From positions 868,001-932,000 of the forward strand of contig JAVTLE010000001.1 in assembly GCA_033439295.1 (NCBI GenBank): a DNA stretch of 64,000 nucleotides, given 5' to 3'. A program made the translations under genes and the position numbers. Source of the stretch: Deuterostichococcus epilithicus. Lineage: Eukaryota; Chlorophyta; Trebouxiophyceae; Prasiolales; Stichococcaceae. The notes under the pieces are model-generated. The model was not told the origin of the DNA. It was given only the letters and a program-made list of their open reading frames with translations, and searched no databases. Below are positions 23,501 through 35,700 of this stretch, piece by piece (positions within the stretch are counted from its first letter, which is position 1; each line of letters opens with the position of its first letter).

Positions 23501-24295
23501 GAGCGCGACGAGCCTCATGTGACGAGTGAATGCACGGGGCGGAGGGCGCTGCGCACAGGGAGAGAGGGTGCTGCGTGCACAGGTGCAGTATCTGGCAGCG
23601 GCGGAAGCGCCGGTGCCGTGGTATCCACCAACCTGCGCTCATGGCCCCAGTCAATGTACGCCCTGAACCCTGCCTCTGCACAGCTGGATTCTGCGAGCGG
23701 CGAGCAGCAGAAGGCGGTCCAGGTGCGGGTGGATGCGGCGGCGGCGCGCGTCGACAAGTACACACAGCGCATTGCGGAGGAGGCTGCTGGCAGCGGCGGC
23801 GGCGGGGACGACGGCGGCAAGATCGGCGGGGACGGTCGGCCGCGCGTGGAGGTCGGCTGCCTGGAGGAGGTCCTGGTGAGCGCCGACCTGAACAACCTGC
23901 AAAGGCCTTCCACGGCCGATGCACTGTGGCATCATCTTCGGCAACCTCAAGGCTCAGGCGGAATGGGACAGTCCTGTGATGGTGGTTGCAAATCGAGGAC
24001 GGCCACCTGGAGGAGGATTTGATGCGCCCGCTGCATGGCCTCACGGGCGGACCCTGTCGAGGGAGGTGGCGTGTCTGCCGTGGCAGACCGCCGCTGATGT
24101 CCTGGAGCCAGATCAGGGCGTCGCATGTGTGTGGAGAGCTTGAGCAATGGTTCGGCTCTTCTTCAGGTTCGCATGGAGCATGACGACAAGGGGGAGTGGG
24201 GCGAGGTCATGTTTGTGCCGGCAGGGTCGCTGACGCAGCCAGAGGCAGCTGCTGCTATAGCACAAGACAGCGGCAAGAAGAAGAAGCGCAAGTGA
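20533..24295 (+). CDS. TIC22: TIC22-family chloroplast import component
   Basis: Ten exons: 20533-20763, 21053-21220, 21500-21571, 21825-21872, 22192-22305, 22598-22654, 22897-22997, 23322-23397, 23684-23875, 24167-24295, about 395 residues. Conserved TIC22 strings run in order: ARLSGVPVYAVINKKEEFVL, MGLFFFNKQDAQSLIDKV, GVIFRFMPDASQVNAAVKLY, AAEGFTGVPVFQAEGLTVKT, RYTPLFLSKADLDIAL, then VEVGCLEEVLVRME and EVMFVPAG. The first ~75 residues include an amphipathic segment and may act as targeting sequence. An insertion of about 70 residues (Ala/Gln helix, then a Gly/Asp loop) separates the FLSK part from the last part. The end is KKKKRK. TIC22 acts in the chloroplast intermembrane space, passing preproteins from TOC to TIC (family knowledge). 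Confidence 0.92.
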
Positions 24296-24872
24296 GGTGG
24301 AAGGGCAGCATGCAAGCCCGCTCTTGCCTCAGGCGATCGGTGTTTACCTTTCACGACCGAACTATACAAACATGTTCCAATGATCTGCGCAGCGCAGCGC
24401 GTGTTGTGGAGTTTGTTGGATGTCGTGGGGGCTCGGCACGCATTTGAGTTGGCGGTGGGCTGCTCGAACATCAAGCCAGATGAAGGTTATGGGTAGCTGT
24501 TCCCACTGTGCTCTTTACTGTGCTCGAGTTCCAAGAGTAGCTATTGGCCGCGTTCGGGTGTTTGCACAGCTCACACCCACACCAGAGCCTGCTGTTCAGC
24601 GCGAGGCTGCCCTCAAAACCCATACTGCAGTCGAAGTCTACCCAAGACGAGCCTAAGGATTTCGTAGCAATCGCCACACTGCCCATTGCTGCATCGCTGC
24701 GTCTCAGCATTCAGCTGGTGCCGTTTGGCGCCTCCCCAGCCACCGCATGCTCGACCCCACAATTGCACCTCGCAGCGCGCTTGTGCTGGCGCCTAAGGCA
24801 CCGCACGCCGCCGAAGTCACAGTCGAAATGCTTCTCGCCGGCGCACATGCACGGCTTCTCACGCCGCCGCCG
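24296..24872. other. Convergent 3' region of TIC22 and TFIIA-L genes
   Basis: No coding exon supported on either strand. Expected to contain the two 3' UTRs. No TGTAA motif noticed. Confidence 0.5.
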
Positions 24873-27641
24873 TCAGAACTGCATCTCGCCGGTGCACTTG
24901 TGAAAGATGACGTCGCGCCCGTTCAGGTGCATGATGCCGTTCTTGAGCTGGCACTTCCATTTGGTGCCCGTCCGCGTCTTTGTGCGCGACACCTGGGCAG
25001 CGATCAGCGAAGCTGTCTTGACCGCGTCTTCACCACAAGAACAGCAGCGCGCATCGGCATGAATGACCCTGCATAGGCCTGCGATTCAGCAGTCTACAAG
25101 TGAATTTTCCCACACACTGCCTATTGCCGCCACAGCTTTGACCTGCATGGGCACCTCGTCCTGCATGCTGGCGCCCCCTTTGTTGCACATCGGCAGCGGT
25201 CATTAACAGCTCCATCTGCAAGGTGAGGCAGCGCACCAAAACCCCACCGGCTCAATGCTTTTCGCACCTTTTCAAACTGTGCCAGCACCACGTCCTCCAC
25301 GTTGGCGCCCTCCTCGTCCTCGTCGCTGGACAGGCCCGCCAGCGGGTCGTCCCCCTCATCACTCCCCGCAAATGCGTCGTCGCCGCCGCCGCCTGCCGCT
25401 GCGCCCTCGTCCGATGGCCCCGCCTCATCGTCATTGCCGTCCTGCAGATACTCCGTGAGCTTGCTGGATCGAGGTGCGCTTGGGGCTTGGGGCGTTAATC
25501 TGCGATGAAGCCGCTTCCACCGCGCACTCAGCGCTCAGCCACGCAGCCGCGAAGATCGGTAGCGGCAGGGCCCTCAAGGCAGCTGCACATACGAATGCAC
25601 ATGCACATGCACATGCGCAGTTGTCTTCCACGACTGGTTTCTGCCCTGCCTTCGACGGCCAATTCAAACTGAGGAACAGCAGCACCAAAACGGTCTCAGC
25701 ATGGCACCAGTCACTAGGCGCGCCAAAGGCGGCAAAATCGATCGGTCAATGTCTCGAAAGACGACAGAACTTGATGTGCATATTGAGCGCACCCGCTGGG
25801 GAATGGCAGCGGGCGCAGGCGCTGCCGCTCCGCCGGCCGTGCCATTGGGCGGTTGGTATGGCTGCTTCTGCAGCCCACCCTGCAACAACAGCACAACAGC
25901 TGTCAGGTGGCAGGTGGAGCATGCTCGCGCAAGAATTGCAGATGAACCTTTAGTTTCGACCTCTGCGCTTCACAGCAACGCCACATGGCTGTCCAGGCAT
26001 AGGCATCATTCCTGTCATTGCAACGTGATTCAGCACACGATTCCGCTGTCGTCCAGCAGTTGTTCGGCCCGTGGTGCCGTGTCAGGGCGCGCCTGGTCTG
26101 GGCCCTCATACGGCCGCTTTCTGGAGTCAGCCGGCGCGGCAGCCGCCGGCACTGCCTGCCCAGTCTGCTGCTGCGGCTGCGGTGTCTGCACCGGCTGAGC
26201 TGAGGCCGTCATGCCGGCAGCTGGCTGAGGGCGATACCGCTGCGGCTGCAGCGGCAGCTGCTGCTGATACTGCTGCTGCGCCACCACCAGCTGCTGAGGA
26301 GGCGGCGTCTGCTGTATTCCGGGAGGTCTATACTGCTGCTGCGGCTGTGCATGCTGCTGCACCGCTGGCTGCTGCAGCTGCTGGAGTGGGGCGCCGGCCA
26401 GTGGAAGCGCGGAGCTTGCTGACGCCGGCGGAGCTGCGGCATGGCCGGCGGGCGCCGCCGAGGCCACGGGCAGACCGACAGGCGCCGCCGCTGCAACATA
26501 GCCCCCTGGAGCAGCTGACGGGTAGCCGGCCGCGGTCCCTGCTGCCGCCGGGTAACCTGCGGACGCTGCAGGGTGGCCGGCCACCGCGTGCGTGTACGCA
26601 GCCTTCGCCGCCGGCGCATAACCGGCTGCCGCCGCCGTGGCAGGGTACCCGGGCGGCAGCGATGAGGCGCCGGCGTGGAAGCCGACCGGCTGCAGATACG
26701 TCTCCGGCTTCCCTAGCTGCTGCAGGTAGCCGCCGGCTGCTGTGGCATGCTGCGGCGCCTGCAAAGACCGCGGGCCACTTCGTTTTGCTTCTGTTCATGC
26801 GTGCGAATGCCGCCGTCTGACAGGCAACATGTGGGTTCGCCCTGCATCAGCATCAAAATGCAGTTGCAGTGCCTCATGGCACTTGAATCCGGGCAAGCAT
26901 GGCGCTGCGCCTGTACGCGAGGATGCCAGGGTGCCGGCAGGGCACAGAGGCAAGCAGTCTTTTGGATAGTGGCAGAAGGCTGCTCGATTGCTTGTTGACA
27001 ACCACCAGCTCACCGTATATCCTGTGGCTATCGGCGCACCCTGCACTGGCTGGTAGTACCGCGGAGCCGGCCCAAGAGCTGCCTGTTGCGGCGCACTGCA
27101 GAGGCGCACGCAAACAACATGCAGCATCATTGTCTGCGTTGTAGATGTGGACAAGCTAGGTGCCACCGGGTTGGTTCGATCGAGCTGCCGTGAGTCGGAC
27201 CGACGATGCAAGACGGCACACATTGCCCATCTGGTCACTGCGCTTGCGGCATGCATGTGCGCAGGGAGTGGCAGGGCTCACGGGGCTGCGGGTGGCGGGT
27301 CGATGGCACCGCTGTCGACCAACTTCGCTTCCCATAGCTCCCGAAGCTCGTCTAGCACGGCCCTGCAAGCAGCAGCGTCAGAAGTCTGTGAAGATCGCCT
27401 TCTCGAAAGCACGAAGGTGCCGTTGGCAGCGTTTGTAAGAGCACAGTCAGGCCCGCCAAGGTAACATGGAGACCAATTTTGGTTTTGGGTGGAGATGCAA
27501 GGCGTGAGCGCGCTTGGAGGGCATGGACCGGGCTCACTCGTCAACGCCCTCCTGCACAAACTCTGTGCGAACTCGGGTCACGACGTCATCGATGATGTGG
27601 CGATACACGCCGGCGACGTCGCGGGTTCTGGGTGCGGACAT
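24873..27641 (-). CDS. TFIIA-L: TFIIA large subunit (alpha/beta), general transcription factor
   Basis: Seven minus-strand exons: 27641-27538, 27362-27282, 27095-27014, 26758-26039, 25879-25793, 25441-25268, 24992-24873, about 455 residues. The N-terminal four-helix-bundle part is clear (VYRHIIDDVVTRVRTEF, then VLDELRELWEAKLVDSG). A long Ala/Pro/Gln/Tyr spacer follows, with repeated PAxxxGY units. Then come IPQRDG, an acidic stretch (DDEAGPSDEG to SSDEDEEG), and the C-terminal beta-barrel part VVLAQFEKVSRTKTRTGTKW, KNGIMHLNGRDVIFHK, ending TGEMQF. With the small subunit it stabilises TBP on TATA DNA in the nucleus. Exon 4 may end at 26093 instead, using a GC donor (GACCAG|GCGCGC), with the frame kept. 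Confidence 0.93.
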
Positions 27642-27894
27642 TGTCGCTGCGCGGGCAGCGATCCCGCTTTTATGCGGGCAAGTCTGGCTCAGGAGGCCAG
27701 CGACTTTATATGCCCGCGTTAAACCCGGATCGCTTCTCGCAGCATTCCCTGCGTCGTGCTTCCTTTGAGTAGACATGGTAGGCGGCACGGGACGGGGGAA
27801 GGTTTAGTTGGTGGCGGGAAATCTGACGGTGAGGTCAGAAGCGAGAAGCAACTTGCACAAACGTGCAACCACATGAAAGCCTCTCTCCCCGGTC
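27642..27894. other. Divergent promoter region between TFIIA-L and the helical-protein gene
   Basis: Short region between two opposite-facing genes. The plus-strand start is uncertain, so the true intergenic space may be larger. No specific element recognised. Confidence 0.35.
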
Positions 27895-30349
27895 ATGCAG
27901 GAGTCGGGCAGGTTGAACTTGACGTTTCTAAGCCGCAGCTCGCTCGTCATTCAGCACGGCAGCTGCATCGTTGACGGGGGAACTGCAGGGATGTGTGTCG
28001 ATGAGTTTTGCTCTCGGACGCTGCAGACTGCGGTGATGGATGCTCCGGATCAGGAGCTGGGTAGATTCGCCGCGGATGCTATCCTGCAGCACATCGAGGA
28101 CCAGCCCTGCCCCGTGCATGTTGTGCTGCTGGCCCACCTGCTTGCGCAGCCGTTGGCGCCCAGCCTCGGCAGGTGATGATGTTGGCGTTGGAATCATCGA
28201 CGACAGTGCGTTGCACCCATAACAAAGATGAGGAGAACGAGCCGCACGCTGTAGCGAGACGCTGCGCTTTAATACCGCCACTCTCTTCATCAGTAGCCAA
28301 CTATAAGCGGTACCGCTGCAGCCTGCTGCTGCAGGGAGGATCTCAATAAGACTCAGGCTATCAGAGCGGCATTTGCTGGCAAGGACCCCGTGCTGCAGCT
28401 GGGCATCGTGCGATTCCTTGCAGCTCAGCTGCAGGGTGACTGCCTCCGCTTTGCCGCCACCTGCGTACCGGCGCTAGCAGCGCTGATACACTTAGTCGGG
28501 CTGGAGGTGAGGGCGAGGATTGTGGGATTTTTGGTTCACGCAGAAACGAGGAGCGCGAGGCGCTGCTACTCACGACCCAGCTTCCACAGCTTATCATTGG
28601 CTATTAACAACAGCAATTGCAGGCGCTAACCGGCTGCAGTGCACCTTTTCAATGAATGTTCTGAAACAATGATTTTGTGATGTTCGCAGGTCAGCAGAGA
28701 CGGTCTTATCACAATGTCGTTCGTGGCACCACAGTCCACAGTGTTCAATGATACCATGCTGGCAGCAGCCTCAGCCATTGCCAGGCGCCCTGAGCTTACT
28801 GCGGCAATTGACACTGAGATAGAAGGTAGGTGCAGCCTGATAATATAATTGATTTTGTGGAGGGTTGAGCAAGCTCGCATACGATGTGCTTCTGTTTGGC
28901 CCGCAACAGCCGCACTCGCTTGTGAGTAAGAACTGACAGATGCTTGCAGTCATTCTCCATGGTCTATTCAGCCTCCTGTAACAATACACTGTGCGCATGT
29001 GGCGGCAGGCGGGGCAGGTGGCCTTGTATACACGATGGCTGTCACTATCTGCAACAGCCCAGACACGAGCTTCGAGAGTATGGCAAGGCAGCTTGCACCC
29101 GCAATGGGCTAAATGCTCAGGTCTGCTGTCGACCTGTGTACGAATGGCAATACCCCAGAAGACTCACTGGAGGTCATCTGTTGTCTGCATGTGTCTTCCT
29201 CCTTCTTGTTCTTGGTTTCTTCTTTTTGTTTCCATTTATTATGGCCTTCATCAGCAGGTGGGCGGTGTACCACCTCACTTCTGGCGTGTTCAGCGCTAGG
29301 GTCAGCGTTGACCTCGCCGCCTTCACCTGTCAGCTGGTGCAAGCGGCGTGTGGCGCCATGGCGGCCGCGAGCGAGGCCATGAGCTCGCAGCTGTCGCTGA
29401 ATTCGACGCAGCAGGCGGCAGTGATGCTGCTGGCACATCTCGTGTCCATTGACCGCGACAGCCTGGAAATGGCGGCGGGGCGCTCCTGGGAAGACTGGTC
29501 TGCAGGGCACTGCGTCACCGCAATTATGGCGACGCTGGCCGCTCTGAACAGCATGCTGCAGCAGCTGCGAGCTTCGGACGCGGGCGCCGCCTCACTGCAG
29601 GACCTGGCAGCCCCTGCGGTGTTGGCCGCCCTGCAGCACCTGGCGGCATCTGGCCCTGCCATCAGGCGCGGCGCAGACGAGCACTACTGGCGGCGCCTGC
29701 AGGTCGCCGACAGCTATGCCGAGCTGCTGCTCTGGACCCTCGACAGGGCGCCTCCAGAGACTGCCTCCACATTTCTGCAGTCTGTGCTGAACGCAGCCGG
29801 GGCCGCTAACAGCCTGGTGGGGGCTGTGCCGGCAGAGCAGCAGATGTCGCTGCTGCTTGTCACCGCCAAGTTGATGCGGTGCGCAGGCAGCGGCATTGGC
29901 GGCCCTGGCTTTGCGGCAACCGCGCCGCACCTGCTGCCTGCTTGGGCTGCCTCACTAGCGGCTGCCGCGGCCTTGTGTCACGACTGCTTGTGGCGCTGTT
30001 GCAGCTCGGATGTTGGCTGGCATGCGGCGCGGCAGAACATTGCTCCGGTGTCCCTTGTGGATGTGGATCCGGAACCAAGCGTCACGCAGGCCCTTGCAGC
30101 CGCTGCGGAGCTGTGCTTGGCTGCGACAGACACATTTGACGCCCTGCGGCTGCTGGACCCGGAGCAGGCGCAGCTGGACACCCTGGGGCATATCCTGACA
30201 GCGCTGTCGGCACACCTGCGCAGCAACGACCGGCTGTTCGACATCGCCCTGGCCGAGCTGCACGTGCAGTCAGAGGAGGACGTTGACAAGTTTATGGTAA
30301 GCTACAGACGAGCAGGCGAAGCTGCCGTGATGGCGATCGCGTGGGTCCT

Positions 30350-30394
<45 letters not shown>

Positions 30395-31465
30395 CCTGGC
30401 TAGCACCTGCAACGCCATCCTCGCACTGTTTCAGGTGGCTTGGAAGGAAGGCATGGCAGCAGAGCGCGCATCCAGATGGCGCCACAGCACGTCAGGCGAG
30501 GAGCCCAAGATGCTGCTGCATGCGGCACAGCTGATGGCCGAGTTCGAGGCCAACAGCGCTGCGGCGGTGCGCATGGCCTGCCGCATGGGCTGCCGCACAG
30601 CGCTGTGCGGGGCCCTCATCCAGCTGCTTACCAACAAGCGGCACGGTGCGGCGGCAGCAGAACCTTTTCAAGCCATCTGCGAGGCGCTGGCGGCAAGTCT
30701 GCAGCAGGAGGGCGATCTTCTCGCCCGAGTTGCTGTGGTTAATTTACCGAGTAACAGTCCGCACGTGTGGGAGGAGCTGTCGACAGCTGTGGTCTCGGTG
30801 CCACATGCTCTGCGAGCAAAGTTCCGGTCGAGCCTGCAGCTGGTGGAAGACGCCCGCCTGGGGCGACCGCCTGCAGCCGCAACGGCTGCTGCTACTGCGC
30901 GCTCGGCCGCCAGTGCAGAGGCGGCGGCACAGGCGCTGCTGGTGAGTCGGTCGCGCGACCATGCCTGCACACTTGAAGTGAGATGCTCGGATGGCTTTGG
31001 GTGCAGATTTGGCACATTGCACCGCAGAATGCACAAGTGGACATTGTGATACCCTAGCGACCATATGATGATCGGGCATGCCACCGGCATGTAAAAAGGT
31101 GTTGCAAGGTCGTCATGTGACAGCAGACTGCTGAGCTGCAGAAAGAGGAGGAGGCAGCTGCAGCCGGTGGAGTGCAGCAGTCACGTCAGGTCAGGCCGCA
31201 GAGGAACGCGCGCAGCAGGAGGCTGGCGGCCCGTTCTGGTGCCGAGTCACTCCAGCACAGCGGCCCCTCTGGCAGCCTGGCGCAGCGCCCTGGTCCTTGC
31301 GGTGCAGGTCCCGCCATGACCCAGCATGCTGCAGTCTTGCCATGTCGACCCTCAATGCGCTGCCCGCTCACAAAGGTGGGGTCAGGTGCAGATGTGGTGA
31401 ACTTGCGAGGTAGTGCTTGTGAGAGGGGTTTGACCGAGCTTGCCGCTGCTGAGAGGCACTGCTGA
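27895..31465 (+). CDS. Large helix-rich protein, possibly HEAT/ARM-like, function unknown
   Basis: Exons that join in frame: 27895-28172, 28365-28506, 28690-28825, 29009-29087, 29258-30941, 31124-31465, about 886 residues. Sequence is mostly amphipathic Ala/Leu helices such as QELGRFAADAILQHIED, LQLGIVRFLAAQLQGD and LLAHLVSIDRDSLEMAAG, which recalls importin/exportin-type HEAT solenoids, but I cannot assign a family. Intron 4 uses a GC donor (GCAAG|GCAGCT). Exon 5 is 1.68 kb, by far the longest here. It contains 14 consecutive CAG codons. The start is uncertain; an upstream exon is possible. The 3' end is uncertain too: reading through 30941 gives a stop at 31049 with TGTAA at 31090-31094, an alternative end. 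Coding status is secure; function is not. Confidence 0.6.
30351..30392 (+). repeat. (CAG)14 coding microsatellite, polyglutamine
   Basis: Fourteen uninterrupted CAG codons inside exon 5 of the helix-rich protein, between AWVL and PLAST. Pure repeats of this length are often polymorphic. Confidence 0.9.
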
Positions 31466-32711
31466 CCGTGTACCCTGCTGCTACATAGAGGTGCCCCCAG
31501 CCTTTTAGGTACCATGGATGTGATACCACTTCAAGAGGGGTGATTTGTTGATGATGCGTTGCAGGAGATGATATGAGACCGCCTGATGAAGTGGCTGCTA
31601 TCGCATACGTCCATCTCATGTGCAGCCACCTATACGCCTCTGGAGGTCAGCAGGTCGCGGACCGTGGCAAAGCGCCATGAATTATCGAAATGCCGTTTGT
31701 GCAGATGATCGTAACGCTTGTGCCGTTCGAACCAGCGGTGGGCGGTGCGAGAGCATTCGACCCATCTGCAAACGAACGGATGAGTACACGTGCAATTCTT
31801 CACGACTGAGTCCCGCCGGTATTGCCGGCTGAATGTCGCTAATGTGTTAGTTGCAAATCGTGGGCTCGGTCGGATCATTGCCGCGCAGTTGCATGTCAGG
31901 GGTTTGCCGCTTCAGTGGGTAGAGTAGACATATGCACAGCTGGTGGAGAGTGCGGTGGCAGCCTATGTGGTCCTTGCATGTGCACACGACTGCTCATCAG
32001 TTATCCACGGTGTCTCCTGTGCCGCGGCGGCACCGCTGCAATGTATCTATGTTGAGCAAAGTGACGGTCGTGCCTTCTATGTAGCTTTGCGCTCGCAGCG
32101 ATGCTGCATTTCAGATGCTGCCTCTTCCCAATTGGAGTCTCTGTAAGAACTGCCACCGCAGCATAGGAAGAGTCTTTGCCTGGCTATGCTGGAAAAGCTG
32201 AAATGCAGTGCTGCCGCTGCGATGGGACACGCCGCACTTGCTGTGTGGTTTCCAACAGACTCGGCCCATTTTCTTGTTGCAGGGCCAAACCAGAGACGTA
32301 CCACCACGAAACAGAACCAGCGACTGCTGAACGACTGTCAGTGACGAGTCGCGTGACATTGTTCCCGCATCTCATGTCGCTCCAAATCGAGAGCTCCGCC
32401 CAATCATGACCTTGAAGAAAGGAAGGGCACGCTGCTAGAGTCAGGCCCCAAATTATTGCCGGTTGGCCACGGTGGAAAAGGCCGCGCTGCCGCTGCAAGT
32501 CATCGCGCCACACACCGCCTCGCGCCCTCAAACCTGCATGCGAACCCCCGCAAGATCCTCCACTGCTGACCCATCACTCGTGCCGTGCCGATAGACAGCG
32601 CCCAGACACCCACGGCCCCCGCCAACACGCTTGCCGGCAGGCCTGCGCCTTGCACTGAACCCCTACAACCGCGCGCCTTCTATATTCGGTTGCTGAATCC
32701 TCCAGCAGCCC
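31466..32711. other. 1.2-kb convergent intergenic region
   Basis: No supportable exon on either strand. Base composition is visibly more AT-rich than the genes. It should contain the 3' UTRs of the helix-rich gene and the phytyl ester synthase gene. Confidence 0.5.
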
Positions 32712-35700
32712 TCACGGGCGGTCCGTCTCCGACGTCAGGTCAAAGGCCGGCAGCACCCGCAGCGCAATCGCACGCAGCCGGGCGCCCAGGCTGCGCCCAG
32801 GATCCGCGGTCCGCTCGGCCTGCAGGCCCGCCATGCCGTCTGTCACCGTTGCCCGTACCTGCGCATACACGCGCTGGCAGGCGGCGGCGTCGGTGGGCTT
32901 GACGTCGCGGCAGTCGACCGGCTCGAAGAACCTGCAGGCAGGGGGCTGAGGGATGGCGGTGAATGTCAGAGTCTCCACACGAACGCTACTAGGTTGTGTG
33001 CCTGTGCAAGGGGACACCGGCACAGGGTATGACCCTAACCGTACCTTACTGGATGTGGCGCACTGACGGCCGCCTTCAAAAAGTATAAACTGCGTTGTCT
33101 CTTTCAAGCCGCTGCAGGGCCGGACCTTTGCAAACCGCATCAGGAGGGGAGGACGCCGACCTGAAGTAGATTCGCTGGCGCACGTCCGGGATGGGCACCG
33201 GGGACGGCAGCGACTTGCTGCCGGGCAGCGTCGCGACCGGCAGCACCGTCTCCTCCGGGTCAAGGCTCGGGTCGATGGCCGCCACTGCGCGCCGCGCCAG
33301 CGGCCCCAGGATTGGCGCCGCCAGCAGCTCGTCCGTGTCCTGTGTTGAGGAAACTCGCGAGTGCAATGGGCAAATTGCGCAGATGATGAGGTGAATGGCA
33401 GGGTGTCAGGTGAAGTCCTCAATTTTGGCGCCGCCCACCCAGCTCGTCAGTGTCCTGATCGAGCACATGACGCCAGTCGGCAGACACTGATCGATGAGCA
33501 TGTATCGAGGTGGGCGTCGAGCAAACGCCACCAGGGTGGCCGCCACACCGCCAGCAGCGTCGGTGTTCCACAGAGCGGGCACGGTCAGAATTATGGCACT
33601 TGCGAGCGGTTGTTGAGGTCGGGCACGAGTGTGAGACATGCAGGTGTATCACGATACTGGTGTGTGCATCTGGCAACGGGGACCACAGACCTGCGATGTG
33701 CCAGGCTAACCCAGTTCTCCATGCAGTGGGCGCATGGCCGCTAGGGAATGTAGCTTGGAGCAGCCACCACCATTTCGATTTTCCGCCAGGAACAACCTGT
33801 AAACGAGATGAGATGTAGCCCGCGCCGACAGCGGCGCACCACGGCAAAGGGCAAATCATAACATCGCAAAACGGGCATCCAGCGGACCTGGGTGCAACCT
33901 GTAAGGTGGAAAGGACGCTCACCAGGAACAGGTTGTAGGCGTCGTCCGCGCCGACGGCTGCAAACGGCACAATGAGCGCATCATACTTTGCCGCCAGCCG
34001 CACGAAGTCTGGGCGGTCATCGCGCCAGAACAGCTGGTACTCCTCCCCACGCCGCTTCATGACCTGCGGCGGCGTCATGGAGCCGGCTCAGGCTGAAAGG
34101 CATTGGAGTAACTGGCCCAGGATGGAACAGGCTCGCGTGGCATAAAAGCAGTTCGGTGGATGGGAACGCCGTCATAGAGATGAGTTTGCTCCCCAAAGGA
34201 GCAGGATGCACCTCCAGCCAGCCTGGCAGGTCCGTGCAGGAGGAATATCGACATACGCCCTATCAGCAGCCCCGAGGCCACCAGGCCCAGCACCAGCTGG
34301 CGATCTTGAAGTAGCTGTCTTGCACCTCGACAATTTCGAGATCGAGTGCTTCAGTGACTTCAGTGAAATCCGACTAAAAGGGCGTCACCTCGCGGCCGCC
34401 GCCGGGGAACAGCAGCAGCGCCTCACGCTCGCGCAGCAGCTTGGCGGCGGTGAAGGGGCCCGCCTTGACAGCTCCAAAGCGCTCAAACACCGCCCCAACA
34501 GGCCCCAGCCTGCGGCAGAGGGGGTGCCGGCGCGACTCGTCTGTTGTTCAAGCGGGTGTCGTTCAGCAGCGCCGGCCAGCCTGTTGGTGCGGCTGCCTGC
34601 CGTGTCGTCAGTGCCTCGTCTTCACTAGCCAAGGACGATGTGGACTGTGCTGTGGCCTGCAGAGTGTTCCCCAATCCCAAGTTTCCTGAATCTTCTTCTT
34701 AGCAAAGCACATGAAGCCCCGAATATGACGTGTATTGCACAGGCCTGCGACACCATATCCGCGTGAGGGAACGCGCACCAGTGCCGGGGGTCCGCCAAGC
34801 CGCGCACTGTGATGCCGCGCACATACAGCTCGATCATCTGCGGGCCGCACAGGAGCGGCGGGTCAGCAGCAGGAGGTCGACGGCGTTGAACACGCGGCAC
34901 CAGCAGGCAGTGTCGCTGAATGCGGAGGCGACAGCTCCAGCGCGCTCCATCTGACCCACGAGCTGCCACTGCTGTGATGCGACATGTCGTGGACGACCAT
35001 GCCGCCATGTTGCCCTGCAAGCAAGCTGCCCTGCAGCAGCTGTGAACTCCAGGCAGGGACACAGGAAAACAAGAGACTCAAATCGATGCGCATTCACACA
35101 AAGGGCACACCAGCAGCGGCAGGTCGTACAGTCCGAAGCGGGTGTGGTTGCCAACGAACAGCAGCGGCCGGCCGGCGGCCTGCAGCGGGTCCGGCAGGTG
35201 CTGCGTGCCCAGCACCACCGGCGCGATCTGCGTGCCCATCCACCCCCGGTCAAACCGACTTCTGACCGGATGCATTATGGGCAGAAGCGTTCTATACGCC
35301 TGCGACTGCCCCAGCAGTACGGCGAACGGCGATGGGCAATGCAACAAGCCCCCTCACGGTGGGGCGCCAGACAGCGCAGCAGCAGTGCGGGGGTCCAAAA
35401 TGCGTTTCCAGCGGCGGCAGTCCAGATGCGAGGCAGGCGGCAGGGACGGCAACCGCGGCAGGCGACGCACCAGGGCTCGCCAAGCGGACAGTTGCTGGAT
35501 GGCAGACTCCAGGATCGCGTTCGGCCGCGCCCACGCCGCCTCCCGGTCTGCGGCGGCACACGAGGGGGCGGATGGAAGAGCGCGTGAGCAGCTGAGATGC
35601 TGGGAGCAGCGGGCGCCGTCAACGACCTGCACACCCTGCGATGGGTGACGCCCCCACCTGTGACGCCCCACTTGCTCTGCCGGTCTGCGGTCCTGGATGC

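Noticed and set aside
28944-29257. First ~100 codons of the long + frame ending at 31049
   Set aside because: They overlap intron 4 and an exon read in a different frame; the coding part in this frame starts at the 29258 acceptor.
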